64,000 bases of DNA from Auriscalpium vulgare (Eukaryota > Basidiomycota > Agaricomycetes > Russulales > Auriscalpiaceae), in assembly GCA_019915015.1 (NCBI GenBank), contig JAHBBC010000005.1, forward strand, positions 1,736,001 through 1,800,000, in the 5' to 3' direction. Below are positions 12,601 to 26,741 of the stretch, piece after piece. Below the pieces are notes generated by a model that searched no databases, was not told the DNA's origin, and saw only the letters and a program-made list of their open reading frames with translations. Every line of letters begins with the position of its first letter. Within the stretch, counting starts at the first letter, position 1. A program made the translations under genes and the position numbers.

Positions 12601-13522
12601 TTATGCGCGCATCGGAGCATGTTCGATGGTCGGAATGGCCCCGCGATGTGACAACGCCCGCCGAGCTGATCAGGCGAGTCAAGGCTAGCACAGACGGAGG
12701 CGCGTTTGACGCTGGCCAATCGCTCTTGCCTGCGTTTCCTGTTGGATAGTGAGTTTTGAACCTTTGCTCGCTGTGTGCACCCTGCTGAAAGGCATGACAG
12801 CGTCATTGCGAAAGACATACTTGTGAAGATTTCTGCGTCTGGATCCGAGGATTCGTCATCTGCGAGGGCATTCACCGAGAAGGCCAGCGCATCCGGCGGC
12901 GTGCTGTGCTTCAGCTTCTCGCATGCATCGCACTCGGAAGGAGACTCGTCCTCCGTCAGCATGCAGGAGATGTCGGATGGTCTCGTCATCAAAGTTCCGG
13001 GTCCTCAAATTGTAAGTTCTGGCTTGAAAGTCACGACTATCCTTCTAACCACAACATTTGTTACGGCGTACAGCTTGGCTATATGATGCAGGTGACGCCG
13101 AGAGACGCCTCGCACAAGTATGAGTCCGCGAACGTAAGCAGACGTTGTGCAAGCAATTTCTGGCAAACTCATATCTGTTCTTTCAGACCGAGTACTTTCT
13201 TCCGGACCAGCCGCTGGACGCCACGTCGTCGAGCTCCCGTCCTGCGCACTCCATAGTGCCTCCACCTCCGCCCGTCACCAGATCAGATACGCCTGGTTCT
13301 GGAGAGAAGTCACAGAGGTCGACAGGCCATGGACATGCCACACAAACGACGTCGGCCAGTCAAGCGCAATCGACAGCCAACGGCGACGCACATCCAGAAC
13401 AGAACGCTCCCCGGCGTGCCGCTGGCATGATGGATGACGTTCGTTCCATCCTCGAAGACGACCCCGACAGCCTGCAATTCGTAGTTGATATGGCGAAAAT
13501 GCTCAAGAAATCAATCTCATGA
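6676..13522 (+). CDS. Giant protein with two tandem metzincin metalloprotease domains
   Basis: Multi-exon gene (about 14 exons) for a protein of roughly 2,050 residues. No signal peptide is visible after MEAHRLGGIATTCTKDGK. Residues about 1-400 contain blade-like repeats (WIYLYYQSAGK, YSLYYTTEDSQEIGE) that resemble fucose-lectin-type beta-propellers; this is inference. Residues about 450-660 form an astacin-like domain: zinc site HEFGHTLGLLHE and Met-turn SIMHYP. Residues about 770-1010 form a second metzincin domain: HELGHVLGLHHE and Met-turn SVMDSM. Both zinc sites keep all three His and the catalytic Glu. The C-terminal half (about 1240-2050) is helical and coiled-coil-rich, then a beta-like region (SGWFQPQFFDMSDSF, GQSLLPAFPVG) and a Ser/Pro-rich tail ending MLKKSIS. 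Splice examples: 7076-7131, 8631-8680, 9823-9884. Role unknown; defence or effector proteolysis is a guess. Confidence 0.8.
8625..8716 (+). other. First metzincin zinc site, split by an intron after HE
   Basis: The codons for His-Glu (8625-8630) are followed by a 50-nt intron (8631-8680, gttcgt...tctctag). The site then continues FGHTLGLLHEHQSP. The reassembled motif is a complete HExxHxxGxxH-E zinc site, of the astacin/metzincin type. Confidence 0.85.
9817..9916 (+). other. Second metzincin zinc site, split by an intron at the same point
   Basis: The His-Glu codons (9817-9822) are followed by a 62-nt intron (9823-9884, gttagt...ttctag), then LGHVLGLHHEANG. The intron interrupts the motif at the same place and phase (0) as in the first domain. 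Confidence 0.85.
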
Positions 13523-14354
13523 ACGCGTACATAGCGCTTTCTCAGTCGATTGCATATACAAAATGTAGCTCCACCAACTCCGTTGTGATTAGCGGAGTCG
13601 TAATTATGATCAGTGCCTCATCTTGGTTGTCTGTCTATCGGTATGGGTACTCTGCAGAAGGACGCTCGGATGTGAGACTGAGGAACCCGCTCGCCATCCA
13701 TCCACACTGTCACAAATGTGTCTTCGGCATCTTTGCGCTGCATCGCCCTGCTGCCTCAACGCTCAGCTATAATTACAGTAGCTCCGGATGCTCGCTCACC
13801 GCAAGGCACATGACAATGTATTAAAAGCATTCAATTTTCAGGTTTTTTTTCAAGTTTGAAAGTTGCCCTATGTAGAATAACTTTCTCAAGAGGCGAACCC
13901 AACACTTACGACTTGTGACTCCCAGAATGAGAACGTGCAACTCCGCTGCATGAGTCTGACAGAACGTTATTCAGCAAACCCCGGCCGACGCTCAGACCAG
14001 GAGACCCAGGACGCACTGAAGCGCTGACACTCTCGCCCAAGAGACGTGGTGACGCGTTCTAAGGACCGCGTTTGGGATGCCCCATTGCTTTACCTGCCAG
14101 CGGCATACTACGGCTTGTCGACACGGGTCACGTCAAGCTCCTACTTTAGATGGCCACACCGTGGATTGACAGCAACCACCGACCTTCGCCCGGCGTAGCA
14201 AGATATGTAACAAAGAAGACTGACCAACCGTACAGTGAGAAAAGCCCTGAAGGCACAGCTAGAGGAATCTTTGGTAAAGAAGGGAACAGGTGATGAGCAC
14301 GGTAGACCAAGCGTCGCAAGGAGACGGACGGATTGGACGGACTGTTAGGAAACG
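13523..14354. other. Convergent intergenic region
   Basis: Between the 3' ends of the metzincin gene and the ZNF207-like gene. Contains an A/T-rich stretch near 13820-13860 with a run of eight T (3'-end-like). No gene seen. Confidence 0.4.
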
Positions 14355-15807
14355 TCACAGGAAATCCTCCGCCCTTGCCCTCTTCTTTCCTCCTTGCGCA
14401 GAGATCTGTCCACCATCAGTCTTCGACTCAGGAGATGCAGCTTGGTCCTTAGCGAGGTAGTATTTCGGATGGTGCGCGCGATGTTCGTCCTGTAAAATCA
14501 AGGTGAGCTTCACGTTGTCGAGCAGGTCGTTGACACGCACAGGAGAAAAGTTCGCGTCGGTGTACTTCAAATCGGTTTTCTTCTTCAACTCTGGGTTCGT
14601 CTGCGCCAAAGCAGGATCTGGCAGCGTCAACGGCGGAGGGCCCTGACCGTGCGTTCTTCCCGTAGGAGGTCCATTTGGCGTAGACACGGAGGTAGGCGGG
14701 ACTGGAGTGACAGAGGCGGACGGAGGAACAGGGGTTGCACCGGTGATGACAGGCGGCGTTGGCATAGGGTGAGGGAACGGGGTAGGAGGGAAAGGGTAAC
14801 CCGGGGCAGGAGCTGTGTACGTGCCTGGAGGAGGGAACGGCGGGGCACCATTTGGAAGAAGCATGCCTGGGGGTGGTGGGAAAGGAGGAGCACCCGGGAA
14901 GCCGGGGGGTGGCATTCTAGAGGACATTGTAAGCATATATGCACTCACTCAAGTGATCATCAGAAACGTACCCAGGCATTCCAGGCATTCCAGGCATCCC
15001 GGGTCCAGGCGGGAAATGTGGAGGGAAGGGCATCTGTCCTGGGAAGGCCCCCGGAGGCATCCCCGGCGGCAAGAAGGGCGGCGCACCTGGTGGTAGACCC
15101 ATACCCGGCGGACCAGACATCGACGCTGGTGTCGGCGGCGCGGCGTAGGCTTGGGGCGGGGCACCGTAGACTCCCCCTTGGCTGGCGTCAGCTGCTGCTG
15201 GTGCGGCGGGGGCCTCGCTGGCACCCATCAGCGCCCTGTGCGCGGCGAGCTGGGCCTTGAGCTCATCCTCGGACAGCGGTCGGTGCTCTGTTTTCGGCCG
15301 CTTGGCTTGCGGTTGGCTGATGGAGCCGGGGTTCAGCCCGAGCTCGATCTCCTTGCGACGTTTGTAGTCCGCAACGTCTGGGGCTGGAATACCCTCCATC
15401 CCGAAGATCTCGACCTCGTATCCATCGCGACCAGGCAGCGCGTTGTCGATTCGGGGAAGACTACGTGTCAATGTGTGAGATGATGCAGCACATACGGAGA
15501 AGTGAAAACGTACTTTTCGGGCTCTAGCTTGTGTACTTGCTGGATATGCACAGCGAGACCCCCAGCGGTGTTAAGGCGACGAGGACACATGTTGCACTTG
15601 AAGTGCTTCGCCTTCTGATGCTGCATTAGAACTACGTGGCATGTCAACGATGAGACTGTTCTTGATCACGCATACTGAGCGTACCCTTCTCATCCTCGAA
15701 CTCCCGCTCACAATACCAACACCAGGGACGCAAGACCTGTAACTGTCAGACAGAGAGAATGTATGATATGCAGCAAAACTGACCTGTTTATTCTTCTTCT
15801 TTGCCAT
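14355..15807 (-). CDS. ZNF207/BuGZ-like C2H2 zinc-finger protein
   Basis: Starts MAKKKNKQV at 15807. Once introns are removed it continues [36 protein letters not shown] and [18 protein letters not shown]. This is the twin zinc-finger N-terminus of BuGZ/ZNF207. It is followed by the conserved [19 protein letters not shown] and [11 protein letters not shown]. The rest is Pro/Gly/Met-rich, low complexity, then a charged C-terminus ([20 protein letters not shown] ... [10 protein letters not shown]). In animals BuGZ binds microtubules and Bub3 and joins spliceosomal condensates; in fungi the role is little known. The Bub3-binding GLEBS motif is not obvious here. About five short introns. The gene is convergent with the metzincin gene. 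Confidence 0.8.
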
Positions 15808-16164
15808 GGCTGACTCGTAGGTGGGAAGACACTTAGTGGCGGGAGGTGGTGGAAGCTCAGAGAGTCACAACAGAGTGTCGCTTACAACGACAAACTTTCA
15901 CGCGGACCGGAGGTGACCTGAAATGGCAATCCGTCGGTCCGCCCGGCGCCGTCGCCCGTTGCGTGCGCTATTACAGTACTGTAATGTCGAGGGAAAATAA
16001 ACAAATAAGTACGTCCCGGACTCGCTACATTAATAGGTACACAAAGTCACATACGATAGCAAAGCCCGTCAAGGTGAACGTCCAACCCAAGGGCAGTGGG
16101 GATGACAACCGTTAAATACGTACCCCGAGGACAACCAACGCGTACAAACTGCCTGCAGTGAGAT
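15808..16164. other. Intergenic region upstream of the ZNF207-like gene
   Basis: About 360 bases holding the ZNF207-like promoter and the 3' flank of the next minus-strand gene. No coding region supported. Confidence 0.35.
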
Positions 16165-17348
16165 CTATCCCCTCTCTAGGCGACCGACAACACCTTCTGC
16201 CTCTCCCCTAGCCTGTCCGAGCTCCGGATCAATCGACGTCTTCTGCTTGTGGTCTCCGACAGCCACGCCAAGATGTGGATCTATAGGATCAGAGCCCGGC
16301 ACCGATGCTGACGAGCTGGGGGCAGAGCCATTCGGCTGCTGGGCAGCGTATGTGCGGAAAGGGGATGGTGCAACTAGTGGGCGGTGAAAGCGAGCGCGAA
16401 AGTCGTTGGCTTGTGGCTGCTGCGAGGGGTCGACGGGATACTGCCCATTGTGGTCGGCCATGTCGACGTTGCCATACGGTGACGGCGAAGGTTCTGCCAT
16501 TGGATGACCGTCCGGTGGCTTGGGTACAGCGTTGACCACCTGTGCTTGCTGTGCATGGTGCATGCGGCGCTACGACACCATCGGTCAGGACGCGCACGCG
16601 AACGAAGAAGCAAACGCACCTGGTAATCCCATTGATCCCAGGCCTGGGCAATGATAGGCTCCAAAGACGCGAGCTCCTCGCTGGTCATTGAAAGTGTCCG
16701 CAAGAGGTGCTGCTTCAAGAGTGGCGCGCACGAGAAAGACAGCAGCAATGTCGACGCGAACATTTGCCCGCCGAGCGGGCCATGCGGGAACGGTGGCTCC
16801 CCTTGGCCCATCTGCGCCGCCTGCTGGTTCATGTCGTGTTGGAGGACCGCGAACTGGCCTTCCGCGACCCGGTACTGCACATCCTCCATACTCGGCAAGA
16901 TATCGTTGCCCATGTCCAGCCCGAGCTCCCGAAGCTTCCGCTGCTTCACCAGCGCCCGGTGCTTCCTCTGCCGCTCGCGTGCCGCCGTGCGCACCCGCTC
17001 CCGGCGCGCGGCCTCGTCGCCGGGGACGTCCCCCGAGCCGTAGGTGTCGACTACGGAATCGGGGATGACCTGTTGCGGCGCGAGCTGTGCATGCAGCTGG
17101 TGGTGGAGCTGCTGCGGTGTCGGCGGGGGTGGTTGATGATGCTGGGGCTGGGTAGGTTGGGGCATGGTCATGATGTTCATGCCTGCATTGCGGTCACGCT
17201 CGCGCTTGCGCCGTTGTCGCTCAGCAGCTTTCTCCCGCTTATGCCGCTGACTCGGGGACTCATTTTCGCGGGAGCGTTTCCTCGACGACGTCGCGGGCAT
17301 GGTGGGGAGTGTATTCTGCGGCGTCGAGGGCTGCAAACTGGGATCCAT
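16165..17348 (-). CDS. Hypothetical nuclear protein with basic region
   Basis: Two exons (17348-16620 and 16569-16165) joined across a 50-nt intron (QWDYQ / RRMHHAQQ). The start MDPSLQPSTPQNTL is preferred. An in-frame ATG at 17483 would add 45 residues that look like leader. Residues about 20-50 are strongly basic (SRKRSRENES, HKREKAAERQRRKRERDR). Then a Gln/Pro/His-rich linker and a second basic block (RRERVRTAARERQRKHRALV) leading into LRELGLDMGNDI. The pattern suggests a nuclear regulator with bZIP-like basic segments, but no regular leucine zipper follows. Family not recognised. The C-terminus is disordered and ends GRLERG. Confidence 0.65.
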
Positions 17349-17654
17349 CTTTGGAAAGAGTGCTACACAGTATTGATAGGCGTCCTGTATTGTCGGCTCT
17401 GGAATCGCGGCCTCCTTTCGGCGGGGAGGTGACACGTCGTGACGAGGAAGTGACGGAGAGGCAACACCGTTTTTGTCACACACGCCTTTATATACACCCT
17501 TCGTCTTGCGTAAGCCTCAGCCACCCGAATTCCTGCCCCGCCTCCACGACGAGCAGAGCGCTCATCAGTATATTGGATGCATGTGGCTGCATGAGGATAC
17601 ACGCCGGGGCCACGCGCACAGCCGTGATGTTACACTTCGCAGCCCAGAGTACAA
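17349..17654. other. Short intergenic region
   Basis: About 300 bases between the ADE12 stop and the downstream minus-strand gene. Probably 3' flank plus promoter; no gene seen. Confidence 0.35.
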
Positions 17655-21443
<3,789 letters not shown>

Positions 21444-21450
21444 TATAAAA
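21444..21450 (+). promoter_or_regulatory. TATA box of the 73-aa gene
   Basis: TATAAAA lies 86 bases upstream of the ATG at 21536, with a pyrimidine-rich leader between. Confidence 0.6.
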
Positions 21451-21535
21451 GACCTTCGATCCTCGCTTCAGACTCCAGACCAATCCGACCCCGCTTTCCA
21501 CTCCTCTTCCAACATCCTGTGGCCCCTCCTCCACC

Positions 21536-21815
21536 ATGTCTGATACCAAACCCGCTCAAACTGCCCAGGGCACCGCTGCCAATAGCGCGCAGCAGGCCGC
21601 GGTATGTCCCCCTCACTGCGATGCCAAGGCCTCCGCTGATCCGCTCTGCGGCGTCTCAGACCATCTCTGCTTCGACCCCCGCCAATGGCCATGGCACTGA
21701 CGGTGCTTCGCCAAACGGGTCCGCAATATCCAAAAACATCGCGGCATACCTGTTGCCGGAGCCGACGCTGGGCGGGCTGAGTCCCCCTCCGTACCACTAC
21801 AAGCAGCGCAAGTAG
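21536..21815 (+). CDS. Small hypothetical protein (73 aa)
   Basis: Two exons: 21536-21601 and 21660-21815, joined across a 58-nt intron (gtatgt...tctcag) in phase 0. The protein starts MSDTKPAQTAQGTAANSAQQ, is Ala/Thr/Ser-rich for about 45 residues, then turns more ordered: ISKNIAAYLLPEPTLGGL and a C-terminus SPPPYHYKQRK. A strong TATA box, a good Kozak-like ATG context (ccaccATG) and a clean intron support a real, probably well-expressed gene. No membrane segment or signal peptide. Family not recognised. It lies 360 bases upstream of SCD6, on the same strand. Confidence 0.65.
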
Positions 21816-22174
21816 TCCTCAGGTACGCGCGCGACACCGTGACCCTGCTCGTTTGATTTATTGTTCCCCCAGGCATCTTGATGGCAAGAACCATTGACGA
21901 CGTATGCCATGTTGTTCACGCTCGACACGACCTCGATACCCAGCCTGTATGATCAGAGCGGCTACACTCTTGCCAATGTATATTACGATGCCATAGACGC
22001 AACTGCCTTGCTGTACACCATGTAGTCCAATTATACCGCTGTTACTGTTGTTGCAGACGAGTTGCTCCGCGTCGACGAGCGCAGGAGCGGAGTTTCAAAG
22101 CGCACACGCGCTTGCCAAGTGTACGCTCGCAGGCGTCCAACCTCTTCCTCCCTCCGTTTTCTTGCCCACCAACC
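21816..22174. other. SCD6 promoter region
   Basis: About 360 bases between the small gene and SCD6. No TATA box; contains the small gene's terminator region. No ORF supported. Confidence 0.35.
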
Positions 22175-23750
22175 ATGGCCCTTACTTTCATTGGGTTCGT
22201 CGTACAGCAAATTGTCGCGTTCAGCGCTGACAGGATCATCCAGAAAGCCCATCTCTCTCATCTCTCATTCCGATGTACGATATCGTGGCATCCTCGCAGG
22301 CATCGACCCCGCGGCGTCGACCATCCAGCTGTCTAATGGTATTGTCTCGCGCGTAATGCCCCCGTGCACTGCTGACCGACGTGTGTATAGTCTTCTCAAT
22401 GGGTACCGAGTCCAGACGGTGCGTCCCTCCATTCTCCATTTTGCGCCGTTGTCGCCTTTTGTTGTGATGAAATCAACACGGATGTATGAGCTACGGCTCG
22501 CTTGTCCGAGAGCGCAAAAACCATGTGGATGCTTCCGTTGCCTTCCTTCTGATCTGCCCTCATTCTTGACGTATTGTTCTCGTCCAACATGTCGCTGACT
22601 GTGTTGTCACAGGCCTCCAGAGGAGTTCATTCCGCCCGTGCAAGAGCCGTACCAGTACATCATCTTCCGTGCGTCTGAGGTGAAGGATCTAGCTGTGGAG
22701 GAACAAACGCCCGCACCGCCGCGGAACGTGCACGATGACCCAGCCGTGCTTGGGGTGAGTGCTCATATATTCCAACCCCGTTCCCCGCTTCACACCTCTA
22801 CCTGATCGAAAACAATAACGGATGTACGAGCTACGGCTCACTTGACCGAGAGCGCACAACCCTGTGGATATCCCGTTGCCTTCCTTCTGATTCACCCTAT
22901 TCCATATTTGTTTTGTCGAGTCCGTCCTTACGCGCACGACTGACGCACCCCTCGCCAGGCATCTGCCCCAGCATCGTCCAACGGCTACCCCGGCTACGGC
23001 GCAGCGCCCGGTTACCAACCTGGCGCAGCGCCAGGTCAGATGCCGCAGCCGGCCCCGCAGCAGCCTCAGCCCCAGTCGTACGCGCAGCGCCCACCGCAGG
23101 CCCAGTCGGGCGACGCGTCCGCAGCGGGCAGTCGCGCCCCGGCATCCAACCCGTCGGACGGCCGTCGGAGCGGCGCTGGCTCCGTGCACACCGCCGCTGC
23201 GTCCCTGGAGACCGTCGAACGCGCGCTCGGTGATCTACGCACGGCCAACGCGCGCGGGGGAGGCGGCGGCGGCGGGCGACGCAACGGCCGCGACGTCAAG
23301 GCCGGCGACCTGCGCGTGCCGACGACGGACTTCGACTTTGCGGGCTCGAACGCGCGCTTCGACAAGGCCGCGCTCGCGAGCGGCAGCAAGAGCCCAAATC
23401 CCCGGTCGCCCGGGGAGGAGGAAAATGCGGAGGAGGAAAATGCGGACGGCGCGGAGGAGGAGGAGGAGAAGGCGTACAACCCACAAAAGTCGTTCTTCGA
23501 CTCGCTGTCGTCGTCGACGCAGGGCAACGGGCAGGCACAGCGCGGGGGCGGAGGCGGGGGGCGCGGCGGGCGGGGGGGCGGACGCAACCGGCGCGAGGAG
23601 GAGCGGGAGAAAAACGTGGCGACGTTTGGCGAGCCCGGCGGCGTGGGGCTGATGGGGCCCGGCGCGTATGTGGGGGGCTGGGGAGGCTATGGACGGCGGG
23701 GAGGCGGAAGGGGCAGGAGGAACCCAGCGCAGCAGACGGGCCCACGATGA
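22175..23750 (+). CDS. SCD6: Scd6/LSM14 translational repressor
   Basis: RNA-granule (P-body) protein that binds eIF4G and decapping factors. Exon 1 (22175-22194) encodes MALTFIG, joined by a 49-nt intron to KPISLISHSDVRYRGILAG, the start of the LSm14 domain. This continues DPAASTIQLSN, VFSMGTESRRP and YQYIIFRASEVKDL. A Gln/Pro/Ala-rich linker follows. Then come the DFDF box (TDFDFAGSNARFDKA), an acidic stretch, the FFD box (NPQKSFFDSLSS), an RGG segment, the TFG box (REKNVATFGEPGG) and a second RGG tail. All diagnostic parts of the family are present in order. Two of its introns (22419-22612 and 22755-22958) are about 200 nt, much longer than the rest, and each hosts a snoRNA. Confidence 0.93.
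22459..22557 (+). ncRNA. Intronic box C/D snoRNA, copy 1 (SNORD83/snR52-like)
   Basis: Inside SCD6 intron 22419-22612. Box C GTGATGA at 22464-22470 and box D CTGA at 22549-22552. The 12 bases directly before box D (22537-22548, GTTGCCTTCCTT) pair with the conserved 18S rRNA segment AAGGAAGGCAGC: eleven Watson-Crick pairs and one G-U. The fifth base upstream of box D points to the adenine that yeast snR52 and animal SNORD83 methylate (A420 in yeast numbering). An internal GAGC-UACG-GCUC hairpin lies between the boxes. No strong terminal stem is visible, so the ends are approximate. Confidence 0.6.
22798..22895 (+). ncRNA. Intronic box C/D snoRNA, copy 2 (paralogue of copy 1)
   Basis: Inside SCD6 intron 22755-22958. 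Same order as copy 1: a degenerate box C (TGATCGA, 22803-22809), the same UACG hairpin, CCGAGAGCGCA, and box D CTGA at 22887-22890. It is preceded by the identical 12-base guide (22875-22886). About 85 bases align with copy 1 with scattered substitutions, while the intron ends do not. The altered box C could weaken it. Confidence 0.52.
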
Positions 23751-24397
23751 TGATTTTTGGAGCTGGTGTCTTGGCTTTTTCGCTCTTCAGTGTGCTGTTA
23801 TGGGTGCGCATTCACTTCCTGGGGTGTCGCCTATATGTTGCTATTGTGTTAGGTTTCCTGATTGATCACAACTCTGTGAATATGGCATTGTGCAAGACGT
23901 CTACTAGGCCGCCCTTGTGCTCCCATCGGCGGCGACTTTGCGTACTGTCTCTGTCTCTCGGTAGAGCACTGAAGCATGTCCGCCGCATGTCTGCCGCATG
24001 TCCAACGCTTGCTTCCTATCGCGTCTGGCGACGAGGCCGAACGACGCTCGGCCGTCGGCCGCCGCAAATGCAATCTTGCCAATCTTGAGCAGGCTGTCCG
24101 CCGAATACAAGAACTTCAATATTGGCATAACAGGCTTTCACGTCAGTCTGTCTTGAGCTTAAGCGACAAGGGCACCACGAGCTGGCAGCGAGGTTATTTC
24201 TGGCTTGCCTGGAAATCCGGGGCTTCGTCAAGGGAGGCTCGGCCGTTGCAAGCGTGCCTGTTGGCGGCGCAGGCAATATTGGCTTCACGGCCGCCTTGAG
24301 GTGATTTGGCGGGCACTTCGTCCGTAGACCAGGATGTCAATGCGGGTGAACAATATTTTGAATGGGTGTCCTGCTCGTTCAAAGTACTCATTCCCGC
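23751..24397. other. Intergenic region left of the tandem array
   Basis: About 650 bases between SCD6 and the zinc-finger array. No gene or repeat recognised. The unique left flank of the array ends at 24397. Confidence 0.35.
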
Positions 24398-24988
24398 GAT
24401 CATACCTTGGGTCTTGCCCCTCAAAGTCAGGATTCCAGTCGTATAAGTCGCAGTATGATATTTTTCCTTGGACCCGACGATGGGTTTAGTATATGTGGGA
24501 TATCGCCGTCGTGCAAGTCAGAAGAACCACGGGTAAAGAGTCGGCGCCGGCTCAGTCACCGGCTCCGTCTCCAGACGTTGAACGCGGCGACAGCCTGCAG
24601 CGCACACTCCTCGTGTCTGACAGTTTGCAGGGCAGCTCGTTCCCCTGGCAGATGCGGTGCAGTGAGTCGTCTTGGAGTCATGATTAGATCGCCGGTGACA
24701 ACAGGACAACGGTACTATATAGCCTTGTCTGCCTACGAGGGATGGGATGGGATATCTTGGTTCGTCGTTAGCGATGTGAGCGCGTCACACGCGAGGCGCA
24801 ACATGCTCGCCGGTCTGTACGCCCACTATAAGCCTGGTCTTGCGCTTTGTTGTTCAATGCGAACAAGTGTCAAATAGTACTCACCGATGCCGCGCGCACG
24901 AGTGTTAGCTTCGAATTTCCTGTGTTCGCCGTCGAGTCGGCAGGCTCAACAACCGAGCCGGCGGTATAGACGGGCACAGCACCTATTG

Positions 24989-24996
24989 TATATAAG
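24989..24996 (+). promoter_or_regulatory. TATA box of zinc-finger copy 1
   Basis: TATATAAG, 73 bases upstream of the ATG at 25069. The matching position is ATATAAG in copy 3 and AATAAAA in copy 2. Confidence 0.5.
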
Positions 24997-25068
24997 GTAA
25001 GATGAGGATGTGATTGAAGATTGTTGCGTTCCAGCACCCCTTGTCCCACCATCAACAAGCGAAGCACA

Positions 25069-26268
25069 ATGCCTTCTGCCGATGATTGGTACTATTCTTC
25101 CTTATATTCATTCGAGAGAATCCCCCGGCCTCCCAGCCCACTACCCGGTGCAATGGGGATCGCCCGGCTCAGCGACAGCGACTTCTTGCCTAACAGACTT
25201 CGAGTCGGTGATCAGGCCCTGGAAGACAAGGTGAGTAGTGATTACACCAAGGATCTATCACAGCGTCTCACCTTGCGCGTCTCACAGACTCATATTCGAC
25301 ATCCCTCAGTCGAAACTATATGGCAAGGTCCTGGCGAGAACAAGGACGTTGACCGAGTGCGCGTGAATTCAAGCCCTGGTGCTCGACATGTCCCTCAGGC
25401 GGCCACAGAAGATGTCTTGGGATCACAGGCTGGGAATACGACCATCCTGGTGAGCTCGTCGTCAGCGACAGGTATCGATGCAAGTGTCAAGCATATGCAT
25501 CACCCACCGGTTGTCAATGCCCGGGTCGTCGCGTATCCCTCGCCATCATCAACCTTCCATAGCTCGACCTCCATGACTCCTCCGATCATGGACCAGCCCG
25601 TCACAACGCTGCGAGGAGGACATGTCGACAGCACTGTAGCCCAGGCGACGGTGTGCATATCAGCAGACAATCCACGACTCGTACAGGCGGGGACCAATCT
25701 GGCGAGCCAACCCAGAGGCCTGAAGCGGAGTAACAGCAGCGACGCCAGCAATCCGCCAGGAAAACGCAGCAAGACGCAAGGGGGGCGGGAGAGTCAATCG
25801 ACACCCAGCGAAGAGTCAAACAGCAACGTCCAGGGACGGGGGAACCCGAAGGCCCTGGACCACCAACAAATCAGATCCAAGAACACCGACCACGAGGATG
25901 GGGACCACATGGTCGAAGGCGTGCCTGAAATTCTGAGTGTGGGCTGCCCAGGGCCAAGCACCTCAGGCGCGCCGGGGACCAGTCCACAGGATGCATCGCC
26001 TCAAGAACCAGACGCAAGGTCGAGCGCGCAAAGGGCACCAGACGATGCGTCAGCGACAATGGACACAGGAGAGATCCGATGCAAACCTTGTGGAATAAGT
26101 TTCACCACCAAGAAAGACCTCAAGAGACACTTCAAGACAACGAAAGCTCACGAAGGCAAAACAAACCAGTGTCCAGATTGCGGGAAGACGCTGAGTAGGA
26201 AAGACGCCGTGAAGAGGCATCAGAGGTCGTGTACAGGGAACAAGAGGGTTCCGCATGGAATAGCTTAG
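25069..26268 (+). CDS. C2H2 zinc-finger protein, array copy 1
   Basis: Starts MPSADDWYYSSLYSFERIP. It runs without a stop to IA at 26268, either unspliced or after removal of a stop-free 57-nt intron (25231-25287, gtgagt...ctcacag, an exact multiple of three). The N-terminal 300 residues are Ser/Pro/Gln-rich with a nuclear-localisation-like patch (PPGKRSKTQ). The C-terminus has two fingers: CKPCGISFTTKKDLKRH (C-x2-C-x12-H-x6-H) and CPDCGKTLSRKDAVKRH (C-x2-C-x12-H-x3-C). This is a probable DNA-binding regulator; family and targets unknown. It shares its C-terminus (VPHGIA) and 3' flank with copy 3, not copy 2. Confidence 0.75.
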   Translation: MPSADDWYYSSLYSFERIPRPPSPLPGAMGIARLSDSDFLPNRLRVGDQALEDKVSSDYTKDLSQRLTLRVSQTHIRHPSVETIWQGPGENKDVDRVRVNSSPGARHVPQAATEDVLGSQAGNTTILVSSSSATGIDASVKHMHHPPVVNARVVAYPSPSSTFHSSTSMTPPIMDQPVTTLRGGHVDSTVAQATVCISADNPRLVQAGTNLASQPRGLKRSNSSDASNPPGKRSKTQGGRESQSTPSEESNSNVQGRGNPKALDHQQIRSKNTDHEDGDHMVEGVPEILSVGCPGPSTSGAPGTSPQDASPQEPDARSSAQRAPDDASATMDTGEIRCKPCGISFTTKKDLKRHFKTTKAHEGKTNQCPDCGKTLSRKDAVKRHQRSCTGNKRVPHGIA

Positions 26269-26741
26269 TTGAGTAGACAGGCGAGGTAACGCAATCTAGA
26301 GTCCAAGTGGACGATGGCAAAGTCAAAGACAGCCAACACTGACTGCAGCGTGATCGAGGACTCACAAAATAGCAAAGAGTGAGTAACCCAGTTACGAGGA
26401 GCAGAGAACTAGAGTACTCTGCTGAGCGTCGTCGAGCTGCAGAGCAGATCAGTGATTTTTGAGTCGATGCCGTTCACCCGTCTCTTACTTATATATGGGC
26501 GACCCTGTCAGAACAATAGGATCCTGTGAGTTGTCAGAGTTGCTTGGGGCTTGTCAAAGAGCGGGCGCTTCGGAACGCAACAATAGTCCGGAGACAGGAT
26601 CCTTTTTGTGATGCACGCGCATTGCAAAAGCGTGTCCATGGAGATGATAGGCGGGCAAGGGGAGGGTGAAATTAACAGCAGGGGGGGTGCGTCGATATTG
26701 TTAGCTGGTAAAGCGATGCTCTGGCATGGAAGCAGTCGTCG

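Noticed and set aside
22419..22958. Introner-like element as explanation of the two similar SCD6 introns
   Set aside because: Similarity is confined to the inner block and stops before the splice sites, whereas introners are similar to their ends; box C/D and the rRNA guide explain the block better.
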